Source of the DNA: Polynucleobacter meluiroseus | Lineage (GTDB): Bacteria > Pseudomonadota > Gammaproteobacteria > Burkholderiales > Burkholderiaceae | DNA: 64,000 nucleotides | Assembly: GCA_945879115.1 (NCBI GenBank) | Contig: CAMDUR010000006.1 | Coordinates: 26,135-90,134, forward strand | Direction: 5' to 3' | Part shown: positions 45,062 to 57,101 of the stretch, in pieces | How positions within the stretch are numbered: the stretch's first letter is position 1 | How the letters are laid out: every line of letters starts with the position of its first letter | Position numbers and translations under genes: made by a program | Notes under the pieces: model-generated | What the model was told of the DNA's origin: nothing | What the model saw: only the letters and a program-made list of their open reading frames with translations | Databases searched by the model: none

Positions 45062-45736
45062 TTAACGCAAGCCAGCGATATAGTCTGCAACTGCTTTGAT
45101 TTCAACATCAGACATTCTAGATGCAATCCCGCTCATCTGCACACTGTTCTTCCGCTCGCCAGAACGGTAAGCTATTAACTGCGCCTCAGTATATTCTGCC
45201 CATTGGCCAGAGATGCGAGGGTATTGTGCCGGGATACCAGCTCCATTAGGGCTGTGACATCCTGCACAGGCTGCAACAGATTTACCAGCAATACCACCAC
45301 GGTAAATTTTCTGACCTAACTCAATAGTTGCCTTGTTCTTTGCAGTGCCAAGTCCTGGAGTTTGCTTTTGTAAATATGCTCCAACGTCGGCCATGTCTTG
45401 ATCTGTTAGGAGTGCTGAAAAAGCACCCATAATGGCATTAGGACGATCCTTGCCGGCTTTGTAATCTTTTAATTGCTTAACTGTATAGCTAGCGTGCTGA
45501 CCCGATAGCTTTGGATAAGCTGCTGCTCCGCTATTACCGTTGCTCCCGTGGCATCCTATACAAGCGACGATACCCCTTTTAGGGTCACCATTACTGTAGA
45601 GGGCCTCACCCTTAGCTGCATCAGGCGCTGCCTTAGCGGGGCCTTTTGCTGGGTCTGCTGCGAAGCTTAGGCCTGCAAGAGATAACCCCAATGTAACCAA
45701 TAGAGTCTTTAAAGTGACTGAAATCGTTAGACGCAT
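45062..45736 (-). CDS. Diheme c-type cytochrome, cytochrome c4 family
   Basis: A 224-residue periplasmic cytochrome from the ATG at 45736 (AAAGG 9 bases upstream; the ATG at 45742 is too close to it). A signal peptide ends at LSFAADP. Two heme motifs are present, CIGCH near residue 60 and CAGCH near 158, each in a cytochrome c4-type repeat with YPKLSGQHASY and YPRISGQWAEY. Methionine ligands fit IMGAFSALLTDQDM and VQMSGIASRMSD. It passes electrons to terminal oxidases. It lies beside resB-ccsB, the machinery that attaches its hemes. Confidence 0.93.
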   Translation of the reverse strand: MRLTISVTLKTLLVTLGLSLAGLSFAADPAKGPAKAAPDAAKGEALYSNGDPKRGIVACIGCHGSNGNSGAAAYPKLSGQHASYTVKQLKDYKAGKDRPNAIMGAFSALLTDQDMADVGAYLQKQTPGLGTAKNKATIELGQKIYRGGIAGKSVAACAGCHSPNGAGIPAQYPRISGQWAEYTEAQLIAYRSGERKNSVQMSGIASRMSDVEIKAVADYIAGLR

Positions 45737-45764
45737 GAACATTTACCTTTTGTATTTAATGCTT

Positions 45765-45781
45765 AAGATTCGATGAATCTT
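45765..45781. repeat. Palindrome AAGATTC-GAT-GAATCTT
   Basis: A perfect 7+3+7 dyad in the divergent space between the cytochrome gene and engB, 28 bases upstream of the cytochrome start. On the plus strand it is followed by a T-rich run but by no gene it could terminate. It may be an operator or a leader hairpin. Confidence 0.3.
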
Positions 45782-45847
45782 TATTTTTAATTAAACAACT
45801 AATTATCAGCGTGTGATTTTACAATAGGTCTAACCTTTTAAGCATCT

Positions 45848-47526
<1,679 letters not shown>

Positions 47527-47558
47527 GATTTATCTCTGACCAGTTCGATTCCAACTGA

Positions 47559-49205
47559 TTATTCCAACCGCTCCAGAAAGCGCTCAGATTTCATAAAACC
47601 TATGACTCTATTTGTAACTTGCTCTTGACCTGCTCGATCAAAAAATAAAATAGCAGGCGGTCCAAATAAACTATAGCGCCTCAGTATTGCTTGATGATCC
47701 GCAGTATTCTTTGTGACATCTACTTGAATCAATTGATAAGCCGCCAACTTGTTTGCAACATTTTTCTCGTTGAATGTTAGCACTTCCATTTCTTTGCAAG
47801 TAACGCACCAATCTGCATAGAAATCTAAAAGTACTAATTGTTTATTCTCTTTTGCTAATTTCAAAGCAATCTCTAACTGACTACTGGTTGTTACAACATT
47901 AAATACCAACCCTGATGAGAGTTGGTGCATTGCTTCACTTCTTTGTGTAGTCGTATTCATAAATATTGGTGAAGCTACCCACGCAGCGAGCGCAACTAAC
48001 AGTACACCAAATATCTTTTGCACTATCAACATCCATGAGCCAGCTCTTGGCAATAAACCTTTTGCACCAATTGCAAATAACATTAAAGGCAGTCCCATAC
48101 CTATGGCCATAATAAATAATAGAAGTCCGCCTAATGGTACAGATCCAGTATGCGCAATAAAAGCCAATACCCCAGCTAACGGGGCTGTTACACAGGGGCT
48201 TGCAATGAGCGTTGAAATTGCACCCAACAAGAATGATCCTATGAGACTGCCACCCTCTTGTCTTCCAGCCAACCTGTCAATTTTATTGTGTATTGATTGA
48301 GGTAAGCGTAACTCATAAAAACCAAAGAGGCTGGCCGCTAAAGCTAACAACATCAAGCTAAAGAGGCTGAGTACCCATGGGTTTTGTAAATATATTTGAA
48401 TATTGCTACCCAAAGCTGCAGTTATCATCCCGGCAATACTATACATAATCGCCATGCCAAGAATATATGTGGTCGCTAGTATTGTTGCTCTAATTTTTGA
48501 GATATTTTTATGTTGCTTAGTTTTTGACCCAAACACTACACTCGACATAATTGGCAACATTGGTAATACGCAAGGAGTCAATGCCATCGCTAAACCAAGA
48601 ATAAAAAAGGCCCCTATTAATATCCATGGTGAAACGTTGACTAATAGCTTGGAAAGTTGCCCGGCATCATCGCGCGCCGCCCATAAAGCACCTAAACCAC
48701 CTGAATTAACAGGCGCCTCTACTGCATCCTCCGGCAAGATTCCCGCCACTACAACATTGGGGGCAGATAAAGTAAAGTTGAGCTGCATAGGTGGGTAACA
48801 GATACCTTTATCTGCGCAACCCTGTAACTCCATTTGTAAAACAAATCCTTTGCCAATTAACTCTTTATCAACTGGTAAATTTATCTGAAATAGTTTTGGA
48901 TAAGTCTCTAACTCCTTGCCAAAATTTTCGTCAAATTTTATTTTTCCCTTTGGTAATAGAGGCAAACCAATTAGCGCTTGCTGATCTGGGTTTAGTAATT
49001 TGAACTTGATTGATTGTTTGTAAACGTAGTAACCATCTACCGGCTTTACTGTTATATGAACATTGGCATCACTTTTCGTCTCTGCAATTACTTGAAATGC
49101 TTTCTCAGGAGGCAAAAAATCTGTAGCATCTGCATAGTTAGTAAAAGCCATCAAATTAAATAGGCCTACAATCCATACAAAAAATATTTTCTTATTGCTC
49201 ATCAT
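47559..49205 (-). CDS. dsbD: Thiol:disulfide interchange protein DsbD
   Basis: A protein of 548 residues from the ATG at 49205, which overlaps the cutA stop in ATGA. A signal peptide is followed by the periplasmic alpha domain with cysteines in GCADKGIC, a central core of eight helices with conserved CVLP and SPCVTAP cysteines, and a thioredoxin-like gamma domain with DWCVTC near residue 463. It moves electrons from cytoplasmic thioredoxin to periplasmic partners, including cytochrome c maturation factors. A start at 49238 would add 11 unrelated residues. Confidence 0.95.
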   Translation of the reverse strand: MMSNKKIFFVWIVGLFNLMAFTNYADATDFLPPEKAFQVIAETKSDANVHITVKPVDGYYVYKQSIKFKLLNPDQQALIGLPLLPKGKIKFDENFGKELETYPKLFQINLPVDKELIGKGFVLQMELQGCADKGICYPPMQLNFTLSAPNVVVAGILPEDAVEAPVNSGGLGALWAARDDAGQLSKLLVNVSPWILIGAFFILGLAMALTPCVLPMLPIMSSVVFGSKTKQHKNISKIRATILATTYILGMAIMYSIAGMITAALGSNIQIYLQNPWVLSLFSLMLLALAASLFGFYELRLPQSIHNKIDRLAGRQEGGSLIGSFLLGAISTLIASPCVTAPLAGVLAFIAHTGSVPLGGLLLFIMAIGMGLPLMLFAIGAKGLLPRAGSWMLIVQKIFGVLLVALAAWVASPIFMNTTTQRSEAMHQLSSGLVFNVVTTSSQLEIALKLAKENKQLVLLDFYADWCVTCKEMEVLTFNEKNVANKLAAYQLIQVDVTKNTADHQAILRRYSLFGPPAILFFDRAGQEQVTNRVIGFMKSERFLERLE

Positions 49206-49531
49206 GAATTCACTCCGCGCGTTTGAGTAAAAATCCATTCTGCATATGTTTCAGACACATCATTTAATTGGATAGCCACGATCTCTGGTAACTCATATGA
49301 GTGGTTTTCTTTAATGAAGTTTTTCAATGCTTCTTTTTTAGATTCAACTGTCTTAATATGGACAGGAAATTCAACTGATTTCTCGACAATACCCTTCCAC
49401 TCATAAATAGAAATGCAAGCTTCTTGAATTTGCACGCATCCGGCTAAATGCTTTGTAATGATTTGATTAGCAAAGCTCATAGCCTCATCCCTAGTTGGGA
49501 AAGTGGTTATTACAAGATAAATTGACTCCAT
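49202..49531 (-). CDS. cutA: Divalent cation tolerance protein CutA
   Basis: A 109-residue CutA1 of the PII-like trimer fold. YLVITTFPTRDEAMSFANQIITKHLAGCVQI and YEWKGIVEKSVEFPVHIKT are the standard core, ending in SETYAEWIF. It overlaps dsbD by 4 bases; the cutA-dsbD pair is conserved in proteobacteria and linked to copper tolerance. The exact biochemical role is not settled. The gap to rplQ contains a terminator. Confidence 0.95.
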   Translation of the reverse strand: MESIYLVITTFPTRDEAMSFANQIITKHLAGCVQIQEACISIYEWKGIVEKSVEFPVHIKTVESKKEALKNFIKENHSYELPEIVAIQLNDVSETYAEWIFTQTRGVNS

Positions 49532-49550
49532 ATCTAATTATCCACCAAAC

Positions 49551-49579
49551 AAAAAAGCCTGGTTAAACCAGGCTTTTTT
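49551..49579 (-). terminator. Rho-independent terminator of the alpha operon
   Basis: A perfect stem: AAAAAAGCCTGGTT (49551-49564) faces AACCAGGCTTTTTT (49566-49579) with the centre forming the loop. It follows the rplQ stop by 17 bases on the minus strand and has a T run on that side; it is symmetrical in tail and may act in both directions. Confidence 0.9.
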
Positions 49580-49595
49580 GTAAGTCTTTCTGAGA

Positions 49596-49982
49596 TTACT
49601 CTGCAGTTGGAGCTTCAGTAATTTCTGGACGATCCAATAGTTCAACTAAAGCCATAGGTGCATTGTCACCCACGCGGAAGCCAAACTTAAGAATGCGTAA
49701 GTAACCGCCTGGGCGAGTTGCAAAACGTGGTCCTAATTCTGTAAATAATTTAGTTACCATTTCGCGATCGCGTAAACGATCAAATGCTAAGCGGCGATTA
49801 GCCAAATTATCTTTTTTACCTAATGTAATGAGCGGCTCAACTACACGACGCAACTCTTTAGCCTTAGGCAAAGTTGTTTTAATAACCTCGTGTTGCAACA
49901 ATGAATTTGACATGTTGCGTAACATCGCTAAACGATGTGAGGATGTACGATTTAATTTACGAAGTCCGTTTCCGTGACGCAT
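49596..49982 (-). CDS. rplQ: Large-subunit ribosomal protein L17
   Basis: A 128-residue L17, starting [24 protein letters not shown], the invariant basic N-terminus. [20 protein letters not shown] and [10 protein letters not shown] follow. L17 lies near the polypeptide exit of the large subunit. It is the last gene of the alpha operon, 18 bases after rpoA and directly before a strong terminator. Confidence 0.98.
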   Translation of the reverse strand: MRHGNGLRKLNRTSSHRLAMLRNMSNSLLQHEVIKTTLPKAKELRRVVEPLITLGKKDNLANRRLAFDRLRDREMVTKLFTELGPRFATRPGGYLRILKFGFRVGDNAPMALVELLDRPEITEAPTAE

Positions 49983-50000
49983 GGTGGCTCTTCCTTTCTA

Positions 50001-50981
50001 TTATTTCTCAAGACCTGCAGGAGGCCAGTTATCTAGCTTCATGCCCAAGGTCAGACCGCGAGCGGCCAAGACATCTTTAATTTCATTCAATGATTTACGG
50101 CCAAGGTTCGGAGTCTTTAACAACTCGTTTTCTGTGCGTTGAATGAGATCGCCGATGTAGTAAATGTTTTCAGCTTTTAAGCAATTTGCTGAGCGGACTG
50201 TTAACTCTAAGTCATCCACTGGGCGCATTAACATTGGGTCAACTGCTGGTGAACGGCTTGGGGCAGCATCGCCAATAGCTTGCGTACCTTCAAGTTGCGC
50301 AAACACAACCAATTGATCAACCAAGATGCTTGCTGATTGACGAATAGCTTCTTCAGGAGTTAACACGCCATTAGTTTCAATCGTCATTACTAAACGGTCT
50401 AGGTCTGTACGTTGCTCAACACGAGCCGATTCAACTGCATAACTCACGCGGCTAACTGGACTGAAAGAGGCATCTAGAACAATGCTACCAATAGTCTTTG
50501 AAGACTCATCTTGATATTTACGTACGTTACCTGGTACATATCCGCGACCTTTTTCAACTTTAATCTGGATGTCTAATTTACCGTTTGCAGATAAGTTAGC
50601 AATCACGTGATCAGGGTTGATAATTTCAACGTCATGTGACAATTCAATATCTTTTGCTGTTACAACGCCAGCACCTTCTTTACGCAATGTTAAAAGGACT
50701 TCATCACGTTGCTGTAATTTAAAAACAATACCTTTGAGGTTCAAAAGTAGATTAACAACATCTTCTTGGACGCCGTCAATTGTTGAATACTCGTGAACAA
50801 CGCCAGCAATGCTGACTTCTGTCGGAGCACAACCTACCATGGACGATAAAAGCACACGACGCAAGGCATTACCCAAGGTATGGCCATATCCGCGTTCAAA
50901 TGGTTCCATGACAACTTTTGCTTGGTTCTCTGCAAGAACTTCAACAGAAATAATTTTCGGCTTCAGCAGTGTGTTTTGCAT
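50001..50981 (-). CDS. rpoA: RNA polymerase alpha subunit
   Basis: A 326-residue alpha subunit. The N-terminal assembly domain shows [23 protein letters not shown] near residues 27-49 and DGVQEDV; the C-terminal domain shows [20 protein letters not shown], with the conserved [14 protein letters not shown] near 295. The C-terminal domain contacts UP elements and activators. It lies between rpsD (27-base gap) and rplQ as in most proteobacteria. Confidence 0.99.
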   Translation of the reverse strand: MQNTLLKPKIISVEVLAENQAKVVMEPFERGYGHTLGNALRRVLLSSMVGCAPTEVSIAGVVHEYSTIDGVQEDVVNLLLNLKGIVFKLQQRDEVLLTLRKEGAGVVTAKDIELSHDVEIINPDHVIANLSANGKLDIQIKVEKGRGYVPGNVRKYQDESSKTIGSIVLDASFSPVSRVSYAVESARVEQRTDLDRLVMTIETNGVLTPEEAIRQSASILVDQLVVFAQLEGTQAIGDAAPSRSPAVDPMLMRPVDDLELTVRSANCLKAENIYYIGDLIQRTENELLKTPNLGRKSLNEIKDVLAARGLTLGMKLDNWPPAGLEK

Positions 50982-51008
50982 ATATTTATTCCTTAAGAGG
51001 GCGACACA

Positions 51009-51632
51009 TTAACGTGAGTAAAGTTCGACGATCAAGCTTTCATTGATATCGCCACCAATATCATCACGATCGGGGGCTTGCTTGAATGTGCCTTCTAATT
51101 TAGTAGAGTCAACTGAAACCCAGTTAATATCACCAGACTGGGCAATGAGAACTAAAGACTCTTGAATACGAGTTTGTTTTTTGGCTTTTTCACGAATTGC
51201 AATAACGTCGCCTGGGCGAACTTGCATTGAAGGAATGTTAGCAACATTACCATTCAATAAAATTGCTTTATGAGAAACCAACTGACGTGCTTCAGCGCGT
51301 GTTGAGCCAAATCCCATACGATATACAACGTTATCTAAACGAGACTCTAGCAAAGATAATAAGTTTTCACCTGTATTACCTTTACGACGCTCAGCTTCCG
51401 CAAAGTAACGGCGGAATTGACGCTCTAGAACACCATAGATACGTTTAACTTTTTGCTTTTCACGCAATTGGTTACCGTAGTCGGATGTACGCGAACCTGA
51501 TGTACGTCCATGTTGACCAGGCTTAGTGTCAAGCTTGCATTTATCGGCTAAAGAGCGACGCGTACTCTTTAAGAAAAGATCGGTACCTTCCCGACGAGAT
51601 AGTTTGGCCTTAGGGCCTATGTAACGTGCCAC
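51009..51632 (-). CDS. rpsD: Small-subunit ribosomal protein S4
   Basis: A 207-residue S4. [21 protein letters not shown] begins the protein; the S4 RNA-binding domain lies near residues 97-160 with [28 protein letters not shown]4 nucleates 30S assembly, and in E. coli represses the alpha operon. The 86-base gap from rpsK is longer than its neighbours and holds a hairpin. Confidence 0.99.
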   Translation of the reverse strand: MARYIGPKAKLSRREGTDLFLKSTRRSLADKCKLDTKPGQHGRTSGSRTSDYGNQLREKQKVKRIYGVLERQFRRYFAEAERRKGNTGENLLSLLESRLDNVVYRMGFGSTRAEARQLVSHKAILLNGNVANIPSMQVRPGDVIAIREKAKKQTRIQESLVLIAQSGDINWVSVDSTKLEGTFKQAPDRDDIGGDINESLIVELYSR

Positions 51633-51675
51633 GTTTGCTTCCTTTCTATTCCTTCAGTCCAAAAACTGATGGTGA

Positions 51676-51699
51676 GTCCATCCTAAAAAAGCGATGGAC
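51676..51699 (-). promoter_or_regulatory. Hairpin between rpsK and rpsD
   Basis: GTCCATC (51676-51682) pairs with GATGGAC (51693-51699) around a 10-base loop. It lies 44 bases upstream of the rpsD start. It has no following T run, so it is more likely a regulatory or processing hairpin than a terminator. In E. coli the S4 repressor site is upstream of rpsM, so this would be a different place. Confidence 0.4.
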
Positions 51700-51718
51700 G
51701 GTGGTCTTGATTAAAAAA

Positions 51719-52120
51719 TTAAATACGACGACGTTTTGGAGGACGGCAGCCGTTGTGCGGAACTGGTGTCACATCCTGAATTTCAGTGATTTTTATGCCT
51801 AAAGCATTCAAAGCACGGACTGCTGATTCACGACCAGGGCCTGGGCCTTTGATCTCAACAGATAAATTCTTGATTCCACATTCAATCGCTGCACGGCCAG
51901 CAACTTCAGCTGCTACCTGTGCCGCAAATGGCGTAGATTTACGAGAACCTTTAAATCCTTGACCACCAGATGTCGCCCATGACAAAGCATTGCCTTGGCG
52001 ATCAGTGATAGTCACGATAGTGTTATTGAATGATGCATGAACGTGTGCAATACCGTCCGCAATATTCTTTTTAACTTTTTTACGGGCGCGAGCCGCGTTG
52101 TTTTGTTGTGGTTTTGCCAT
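51719..52120 (-). CDS. rpsK: Small-subunit ribosomal protein S11
   Basis: A 133-residue S11 with the core [38 protein letters not shown] and the C-terminal [18 protein letters not shown], near-invariant in bacteria. It lies on the 30S platform near the mRNA exit. It follows rpsM by 16 bases. The NG sequence before CRPPKRRR is normal; in E. coli that asparagine can form isoaspartate. Confidence 0.99.
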   Translation of the reverse strand: MAKPQQNNAARARKKVKKNIADGIAHVHASFNNTIVTITDRQGNALSWATSGGQGFKGSRKSTPFAAQVAAEVAGRAAIECGIKNLSVEIKGPGPGRESAVRALNALGIKITEIQDVTPVPHNGCRPPKRRRI

Positions 52121-52136
52121 TGTCAGCTCTTCCTAA

Positions 52137-52502
52137 TTATTTCTTAAGTGCAATACCGGCCTTACGAGGGCCTTTGCGTGTGCGAGCATTAGTACGTGTG
52201 CGTTGTCCGCGCATTGGCAAGCCTTTGCGATGACGAAGACCACGGTAGCAACCTAAGTCCATTAGGCGCTTGATGTTCATCGTCACTTCACGACGCAAAT
52301 CACCTTCTACAGTGAATCTGCCAACTTCCTCACGAAGCTTCTCTAAATCTGCATCATTAAGATCTTTTACTTTCTTATCAATAGCAACACCAGATGCATC
52401 GCAAATCTTGCGAGCCAATGAGTTACCAATGCCAAAAATAGCAGTTAGACCGATGACGGTGTGTTGGTGGTTGGGGATATTGACCCCAGAAATACGTGCC
52501 AT
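52137..52502 (-). CDS. rpsM: Small-subunit ribosomal protein S13
   Basis: A 121-residue S13. [25 protein letters not shown] at the start and the basic C-terminal [27 protein letters not shown] are characteristic. S13 sits in the 30S head and contacts the P-site tRNA and bridge B1. It lies 33 bases after rpmJ and opens the alpha operon; I saw no S4-type pseudoknot leader in that short gap. Confidence 0.99.
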   Translation of the reverse strand: MARISGVNIPNHQHTVIGLTAIFGIGNSLARKICDASGVAIDKKVKDLNDADLEKLREEVGRFTVEGDLRREVTMNIKRLMDLGCYRGLRHRKGLPMRGQRTRTNARTRKGPRKAGIALKK

Positions 52503-52535
52503 GTAACTTTCCTCTTTTTTGAGACGGCTGCTTTA

Positions 52536-52652
52536 TTAACCTTGACGCTGCTTGTGACGAGCATCTGAAGAACAGATAACTCTAACCACGCGCTTGCGCT
52601 TAATGATCTTACAGTTGCGGCAGATACACTTAACAGATGCCAAAACTTTCAT
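52536..52652 (-). CDS. rpmJ: Large-subunit ribosomal protein L36
   Basis: A 38-codon gene whose product begins [21 protein letters not shown] and ends in RHKQRQG. The zinc-binding C-x-x-C pair is in CICRNC, with a further cysteine and a histidine in VICSSDARH, so this is the zinc-ribbon (C+) form of L36. L36 binds 23S rRNA near the peptidyl-transferase region. It lies between infA and rpsM, the standard betaproteobacterial order. Confidence 0.95.
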   Translation of the reverse strand: MKVLASVKCICRNCKIIKRKRVVRVICSSDARHKQRQG

Positions 52653-52679
52653 AATTAACCTCTTCTATACAATTAGTTA

Positions 52680-52898
52680 CTACTTCGCGCGGAAAACAAT
52701 ACGCGCTTTTGACAAGTCGTATGGAGTAAGCTCCACCGTTACTTTGTCGCCAGGAAGAATCCGTATATAGTGCATACGCATTTTCCCTGAAATATGCCCT
52801 AACACCACATGACCGTTTTCTAACTTCACACGGAACATAGCATTAGGTAAATTTTCTACAATCTCACCAGCCATTTGAATGACATCATCTTTTGACAT
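52680..52898 (-). CDS. infA: Translation initiation factor IF-1
   Basis: A 72-residue OB-fold protein. [53 protein letters not shown] matches IF-1 throughout and ends [15 protein letters not shown]-1 blocks the 30S A site during initiation. It lies between secY (5-base gap) and rpmJ. In E. coli infA lies outside the ribosomal cluster, so this placement is a lineage trait. Confidence 0.98.
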   Translation of the reverse strand: MSKDDVIQMAGEIVENLPNAMFRVKLENGHVVLGHISGKMRMHYIRILPGDKVTVELTPYDLSKARIVFRAK

Positions 52899-52903
52899 AT
52901 GGC

Positions 52904-54241
52904 TTATGAGTTACCCATTTTGAAGTTGGCTTTCTTCAATAGTGAATCATATTGTTGTTGCATCACATAAGACTGAACTTGAGCCATGAAGTCCATAGTT
53001 ACTACCACAATAATTAATAGGGATGTCCCACCGAAATAGAAAGGTACATTCCAACGTAAAACTAAGAACTCTGGAAGCAAACAAACTAAAACCATGTATG
53101 CAGCACCCATTAAAGTTAAGCGCGTCAAAATCTTATCAATGTAGCGGGCCGTTTGATCGCCTGGACGAATTCCAGGAACAAATGCGCCACTTTTCTTTAA
53201 GTTATCAGCTGTTTCTCTGCTGTTAAAAACCATTGCAGTGTAAAAGAAACAGAAGAAAATAATTGCTATCATGTACATCAAGATATAAACGGGTTGCCCT
53301 GGGGCTAAAGTCGCCGCTAAATCTTTTATAAACAATGTCACTGAATTTGTTGATTCACCTGCAGTAAACCATCCTGCGATTGTTGCAGGAAATAAAATAA
53401 TTGAAGATGCAAAAATTGGAGGAATTACACCCGCCATATTTAACTTCAATGGCAAGTGTGAAGACTGTCCACCATAAACTTTATTACCAACTTGGCGTTT
53501 CGCGTAGTTAACTAAAACTCGACGCTGACCACGCTCTACAAACACCACGAAATATGTAACTGCCCCAACAATGACAACTATAAAAATTGCTGAAAGAGTA
53601 CTCATTGAGCCCGTACGAACCAACTCAAATAATCCACCAAGAGCACTTGGTAGACCGGCAGCAATACCGCCAAAGATAATGATTGAGATACCATTACCTA
53701 AACCACGCTCTGTAATTTGCTCACCTAACCACATCAAGAACATTGTTCCAGTAATCAAAGTTACAACAGTGTTCAATCTGAATAAAAAGCTAGGATCAAT
53801 TACCAAGCCTGGTTGAGCTTCTAAAGCAATAGCAATACCAAACGCTTGGAATGTTGCTAATACCAATGTGCCATACCGCGTGTACTGGGTAATTTTTCTT
53901 TGTCCTGCTTGACCATCTTTTTTCAGGGCCTCAAGAGTTGGCACAACAATCGTCATTAATTGCATGATGATTGATGCAGAGATGTAAGGCATGATGCCTA
54001 AAGCAAATACTGAGAATCTCGATAAAGCACCACCTGAAAACAAATTAAACATACCAAGAATGCCGCTGCTCTGGCTATTAAATAATTCTGCCAATTGGTC
54101 AGGATCAATACCCGGCACAGGAATGTGTGTGCCAATGCGATAAACAATCAAAGCCAAAACCAAGAAAATCAAGCGGCGACGTAAGTCACCGAACTTGCCT
54201 CCTGATTTCAAGCTTGAGATGTTTGTAGTTGCATTGGCCAT
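52904..54241 (-). CDS. secY: Protein translocase subunit SecY
   Basis: A 445-residue channel protein with ten membrane helices. [28 protein letters not shown] begins helix 1; the plug follows, and the cytoplasmic loops [13 protein letters not shown] near 240-252 and [16 protein letters not shown] near 350 contact SecA and ribosomes. SecYEG exports the Sec-signal proteins seen elsewhere in the window. It follows rplO by 16 bases in the spc operon. Confidence 0.98.
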   Translation of the reverse strand: MANATTNISSLKSGGKFGDLRRRLIFLVLALIVYRIGTHIPVPGIDPDQLAELFNSQSSGILGMFNLFSGGALSRFSVFALGIMPYISASIIMQLMTIVVPTLEALKKDGQAGQRKITQYTRYGTLVLATFQAFGIAIALEAQPGLVIDPSFLFRLNTVVTLITGTMFLMWLGEQITERGLGNGISIIIFGGIAAGLPSALGGLFELVRTGSMSTLSAIFIVVIVGAVTYFVVFVERGQRRVLVNYAKRQVGNKVYGGQSSHLPLKLNMAGVIPPIFASSIILFPATIAGWFTAGESTNSVTLFIKDLAATLAPGQPVYILMYMIAIIFFCFFYTAMVFNSRETADNLKKSGAFVPGIRPGDQTARYIDKILTRLTLMGAAYMVLVCLLPEFLVLRWNVPFYFGGTSLLIIVVVTMDFMAQVQSYVMQQQYDSLLKKANFKMGNS

Positions 54242-54257
54242 ATTGACTGACTAATCC

Positions 54258-54698
54258 TTATGCCGCTTCAACAATTTTGCCGCCAGCAGCTTCAATCGCC
54301 GCTTTAGCACCGGCAGTTGCTAAAAGACCACGAACAGTAATAGCCATTTTTAGTTCACCAGTTTTAATGATCTTGACGCATTTAATTAAACCGGAAATTA
54401 ATCCGCTTTTCTTCAACGCAACCAAATCAATCTCTGCCAAACCGAGCTTTTGAAGATCGGTCAAAGTTACTTGCCCATCAAACTGCTTGCTTAATGACAC
54501 AAAGCCGCGTTTTGGTAAACGACGATACAAAGGCATTTGACCGCCCTCGAAACCAACTTTATGAAAGCCGCCAGAACGAGACTTTTGACCTTTGTGACCA
54601 CGACCTGCAGTTTTTCCCAAACCTGAACCAATGCCGCGACCTACGCGACGCTTAGAATGTTTAGCACCTTCTGCTGGTTTAATTTTATTGAGTTCCAT
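54258..54698 (-). CDS. rplO: Large-subunit ribosomal protein L15
   Basis: A 146-residue L15 starting [22 protein letters not shown], then the glycine-rich [22 protein letters not shown] and [17 protein letters not shown]. The C-terminus [13 protein letters not shown] is typical. L15 is a late assembly protein in the large subunit. It lies 16 bases after rpmD and precedes secY. Confidence 0.98.
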   Translation of the reverse strand: MELNKIKPAEGAKHSKRRVGRGIGSGLGKTAGRGHKGQKSRSGGFHKVGFEGGQMPLYRRLPKRGFVSLSKQFDGQVTLTDLQKLGLAEIDLVALKKSGLISGLIKCVKIIKTGELKMAITVRGLLATAGAKAAIEAAGGKIVEAA

Positions 54699-54714
54699 AA
54701 TCTATCCCTAAGTA

Positions 54715-54891
54715 TTACTTGATGACTTTAACCAAGTAAGACACCTTATTAATCATGCCGCGAACTGAAGGCGTGTCTTGCAATTCAGAAACAGAGTTCA
54801 CGCGACGTAAACCTAAGCCGCGCACCGTTGCTCGATGATCTTCACGTGTAGCTATTAGGCTACGTACTAGTTGAATTTTTACTGTGCTCAT
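54715..54891 (-). CDS. rpmD: Large-subunit ribosomal protein L30
   Basis: A 58-codon gene. The product begins [20 protein letters not shown] and continues with [20 protein letters not shown], then [15 protein letters not shown], the full L30 core. The RGLGLRR segment is the conserved 23S rRNA contact. It lies between rpsE (17-base gap) and rplO, the standard spc-operon place. Confidence 0.96.
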   Translation of the reverse strand: MSTVKIQLVRSLIATREDHRATVRGLGLRRVNSVSELQDTPSVRGMINKVSYLVKVIK

Positions 54892-54908
54892 ATTTAATTT
54901 CCAGGTAA

Positions 54909-55427
54909 TTAACCTAGGATCTCCTCTACAGATTTACCGCGCTTAGCAGCTATTTCTGAAGGAGTGCTCATTTTGCGTAAGCCATCCAAAGTTGCACGAA
55001 CCATGTTGTATGGATTGGTTGAACCAAGTGATTTTGCAACCACGTTAGTAATGCCCATCACATCAAACACTGCACGCATTGGTCCACCTGCAATAACACC
55101 AGTACCATCTTTAGCTGGTGAGATCAAAACGCGTGACGCGCCATGCTGTCCAACAACTGTGTGCTGCAATGTGCCACTGCGTAATGAAACCTTAAACATC
55201 TTGCGACGAGCTTCGTCCATTGCTTTTTGTACGGCTACTGGCACTTCTTTTGACTTGCCTTTGCCCATACCGATGCCGCCATCGCCATCACCAACTACTG
55301 TTAGTGCAGCAAAACCAAGAATACGACCACCTTTAACAACTTTGGTCACTCGGTTAACAGCGATCATCTTTTCACGAAGACCGTCATCACGCGCTTCAGA
55401 TTGAATTTTATTTTGCATCTTTGCCAT
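54909..55427 (-). CDS. rpsE: Small-subunit ribosomal protein S5
   Basis: A 172-residue S5. The double-stranded RNA-binding fold shows [45 protein letters not shown] near residues 14-58, with the loop glycines where spectinomycin resistance maps in E. coli. The C-terminal domain shows [17 protein letters not shown]5 helps maintain decoding accuracy. It lies 23 bases after rplR. Confidence 0.99.
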   Translation of the reverse strand: MAKMQNKIQSEARDDGLREKMIAVNRVTKVVKGGRILGFAALTVVGDGDGGIGMGKGKSKEVPVAVQKAMDEARRKMFKVSLRSGTLQHTVVGQHGASRVLISPAKDGTGVIAGGPMRAVFDVMGITNVVAKSLGSTNPYNMVRATLDGLRKMSTPSEIAAKRGKSVEEILG

Positions 55428-55450
55428 AATATTTCCTTGAGCCTCTGCGA

Positions 55451-55807
55451 TCAGAACTTAAGACCGGCTTCACGCGCAGCCTCTGCCAACGCTTTCACGC
55501 GGCCATGGTATCGGAAACCAGCTCGGTCAAATGCTACTTCTGTAACACCTGCCTTGATGGCACGTTCAGCGATTGTTTTACCAATTTGTTGAGCTGCAGC
55601 ACTGTTTCTACCATTACCGTTCAATGCTTTTTTGATATCAGCTTCCATAGTGGATGCTGAAGCAAGGACTTTGGTGCCACATGGGCTGTAAAGCTGCGCA
55701 AACATATGCTGATTCGAGCGATAAATCGTCAAGCGATGCGCCAATTGTTCCGCAATTCTGATGCGGGTTTGGCGTGCGCGGCGAACTCGTGTTTCGTTTT
55801 TGTTCAT
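55451..55807 (-). CDS. rplR: Large-subunit ribosomal protein L18
   Basis: A 118-residue L18. [34 protein letters not shown] and [14 protein letters not shown] are characteristic, ending [29 protein letters not shown]18 binds 5S rRNA with L5. It lies 12 bases after rplF in the spc operon. Confidence 0.98.
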   Translation of the reverse strand: MNKNETRVRRARQTRIRIAEQLAHRLTIYRSNQHMFAQLYSPCGTKVLASASTMEADIKKALNGNGRNSAAAQQIGKTIAERAIKAGVTEVAFDRAGFRYHGRVKALAEAAREAGLKF

Positions 55808-55819
55808 ATCTAACCCCGA

Positions 55820-56353
55820 TTACTTCTTCTTGGTTTCTTTTAGGCGTACCACTTCATCAACATAACGAACACCCTTGCCTTTGTATGGCTCTGGTGGACG
55901 GTACGCGCGAACTTCAGCAGCTACCTGGCCAACTTGTTGCTTGTTGGCACCCTTAATAATGATCTCAGTTTGTGATGGAGTTTCTGCCTTAACACCTGCT
56001 GGCAAATCATGAATCACATCATGTGAGAAACCTAATTGCAACTTTAATGCGTTACCTTGAATAGATGCACGGTATCCAACGCCAACTAAGCTAAGCTTGC
56101 GCTCAAAGCCTAAAGTGACGCCTTTAACCATGTTATTTACTATTGCACGTGTTGTGCCTGATAAAGCATTTGACTCAACTGACTCGTCATTACAAACAAC
56201 TTGCAAAACGCCGTCTTTTTGTTGCAATCCAACTAGAGGATGCAATGTGTGTGACAAACTTCCCAAAGGACCCTTAACAGTCACTTGGTTAGCAGCAATT
56301 TGTACATCTGCGCCTTTTGGCAACTGAATAGGGCTTTTACCGACTCTAGACAT
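55820..56353 (-). CDS. rplF: Large-subunit ribosomal protein L6
   Basis: A 177-residue L6 built of two similar domains. [19 protein letters not shown] begins the first, and the second carries [16 protein letters not shown] and [29 protein letters not shown], the conserved sarcin-ricin-loop contact. It lies near the elongation-factor site. Gap from rpsH 14 bases. Confidence 0.99.
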   Translation of the reverse strand: MSRVGKSPIQLPKGADVQIAANQVTVKGPLGSLSHTLHPLVGLQQKDGVLQVVCNDESVESNALSGTTRAIVNNMVKGVTLGFERKLSLVGVGYRASIQGNALKLQLGFSHDVIHDLPAGVKAETPSQTEIIIKGANKQQVGQVAAEVRAYRPPEPYKGKGVRYVDEVVRLKETKKK

Positions 56354-56367
56354 CTTCGTTCCCCCTA

Positions 56368-56763
56368 TTAAGCTACGTAGCAGATGACTTCGCCACCCAC
56401 GCCAATGGCGCGAGCTTTACGATCTGTCATCACGCCTTGTGGCGTTGAAATAATTGCAACACCGAGACCATCCAATACTTTTGGAATGTCATGACGGCCC
56501 TTGTAAATGCGCAGACCTGGTGTTGAAACGCGTTGAATGCGTTCAATAACAGGACGGCCAGCATAATACTTAAGGCTAATGTTTAAAACAGGTTTTGCCG
56601 CTTCTCCAGCAATCTCAAAACTATCGATATAACCTTCGTCTTTTAGGACGTTAGCAATCGCTACTTTGAGCTTAGATGAAGGCATGACAACGTTTGTCTT
56701 CTGTACCGCTTGCGCGTTACGAATTCTCGTCAGCATGTCGGCGATTGGATCGCTGATACTCAT
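56368..56763 (-). CDS. rpsH: Small-subunit ribosomal protein S8
   Basis: A 131-residue S8. [19 protein letters not shown] begins the protein, with [19 protein letters not shown] following, and the C-terminal [25 protein letters not shown] binds 16S rRNA helix 21. In E. coli S8 represses the spc operon at the rplE message. It lies 23 bases after rpsN. Confidence 0.99.
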   Translation of the reverse strand: MSISDPIADMLTRIRNAQAVQKTNVVMPSSKLKVAIANVLKDEGYIDSFEIAGEAAKPVLNISLKYYAGRPVIERIQRVSTPGLRIYKGRHDIPKVLDGLGVAIISTPQGVMTDRKARAIGVGGEVICYVA

Positions 56764-56786
56764 GTGTTCTCCTAATCTTTCGCCGC

Positions 56787-57092
56787 TTACCAGCTGGCCT
56801 TGGTTACACCAGGGATTTCGCCACGGAAGGCGATTTCACGGATTTTGCTACGGGCCAAGCCGAACTTGCGGAATGTACCGCGTGGACGACCAGTTAATGC
56901 ACAGCGGTTACGCTGGCGTGTTGGACTTGCATTACGCGGAAGCTGCTGTAACTTTAAGCGAGCTTCATATCGTTCTTCATCGCTCTTAGAGACGTCATCA
57001 ATAGTAGCTTTTAGTTCTGCGCGCTTTACCGCGTACTTTGCAACAGTCTTGGTGCGCTTCTTTTCGCGTTCAATCAATGATAATTTAGCCAC
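56787..57092 (-). CDS. rpsN: Small-subunit ribosomal protein S14 (zinc-free type)
   Basis: A 101-residue S14 of the long form. [20 protein letters not shown] begins it, and [36 protein letters not shown] near 52-87 is the conserved part. Only one cysteine remains, so it lacks the CxxC pairs of the zinc-binding form. It lies in the 30S head. Gap from rplE 9 bases. Confidence 0.98.
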   Translation of the reverse strand: MAKLSLIEREKKRTKTVAKYAVKRAELKATIDDVSKSDEERYEARLKLQQLPRNASPTRQRNRCALTGRPRGTFRKFGLARSKIREIAFRGEIPGVTKASW

Positions 57093-57101
57093 GATGACCT
57101 C

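Noticed and set aside
48403..48798. A 131-codon plus-strand frame inside dsbD
   Set aside because: It is antisense to the membrane core of dsbD; its composition is what reverse-complemented hydrophobic codons would give.
54964..55404. A 146-codon open frame on the plus strand opposite rpsE
   Set aside because: It mirrors the codons of a highly conserved ribosomal gene on the other strand, has no ribosome site and no recognisable product.
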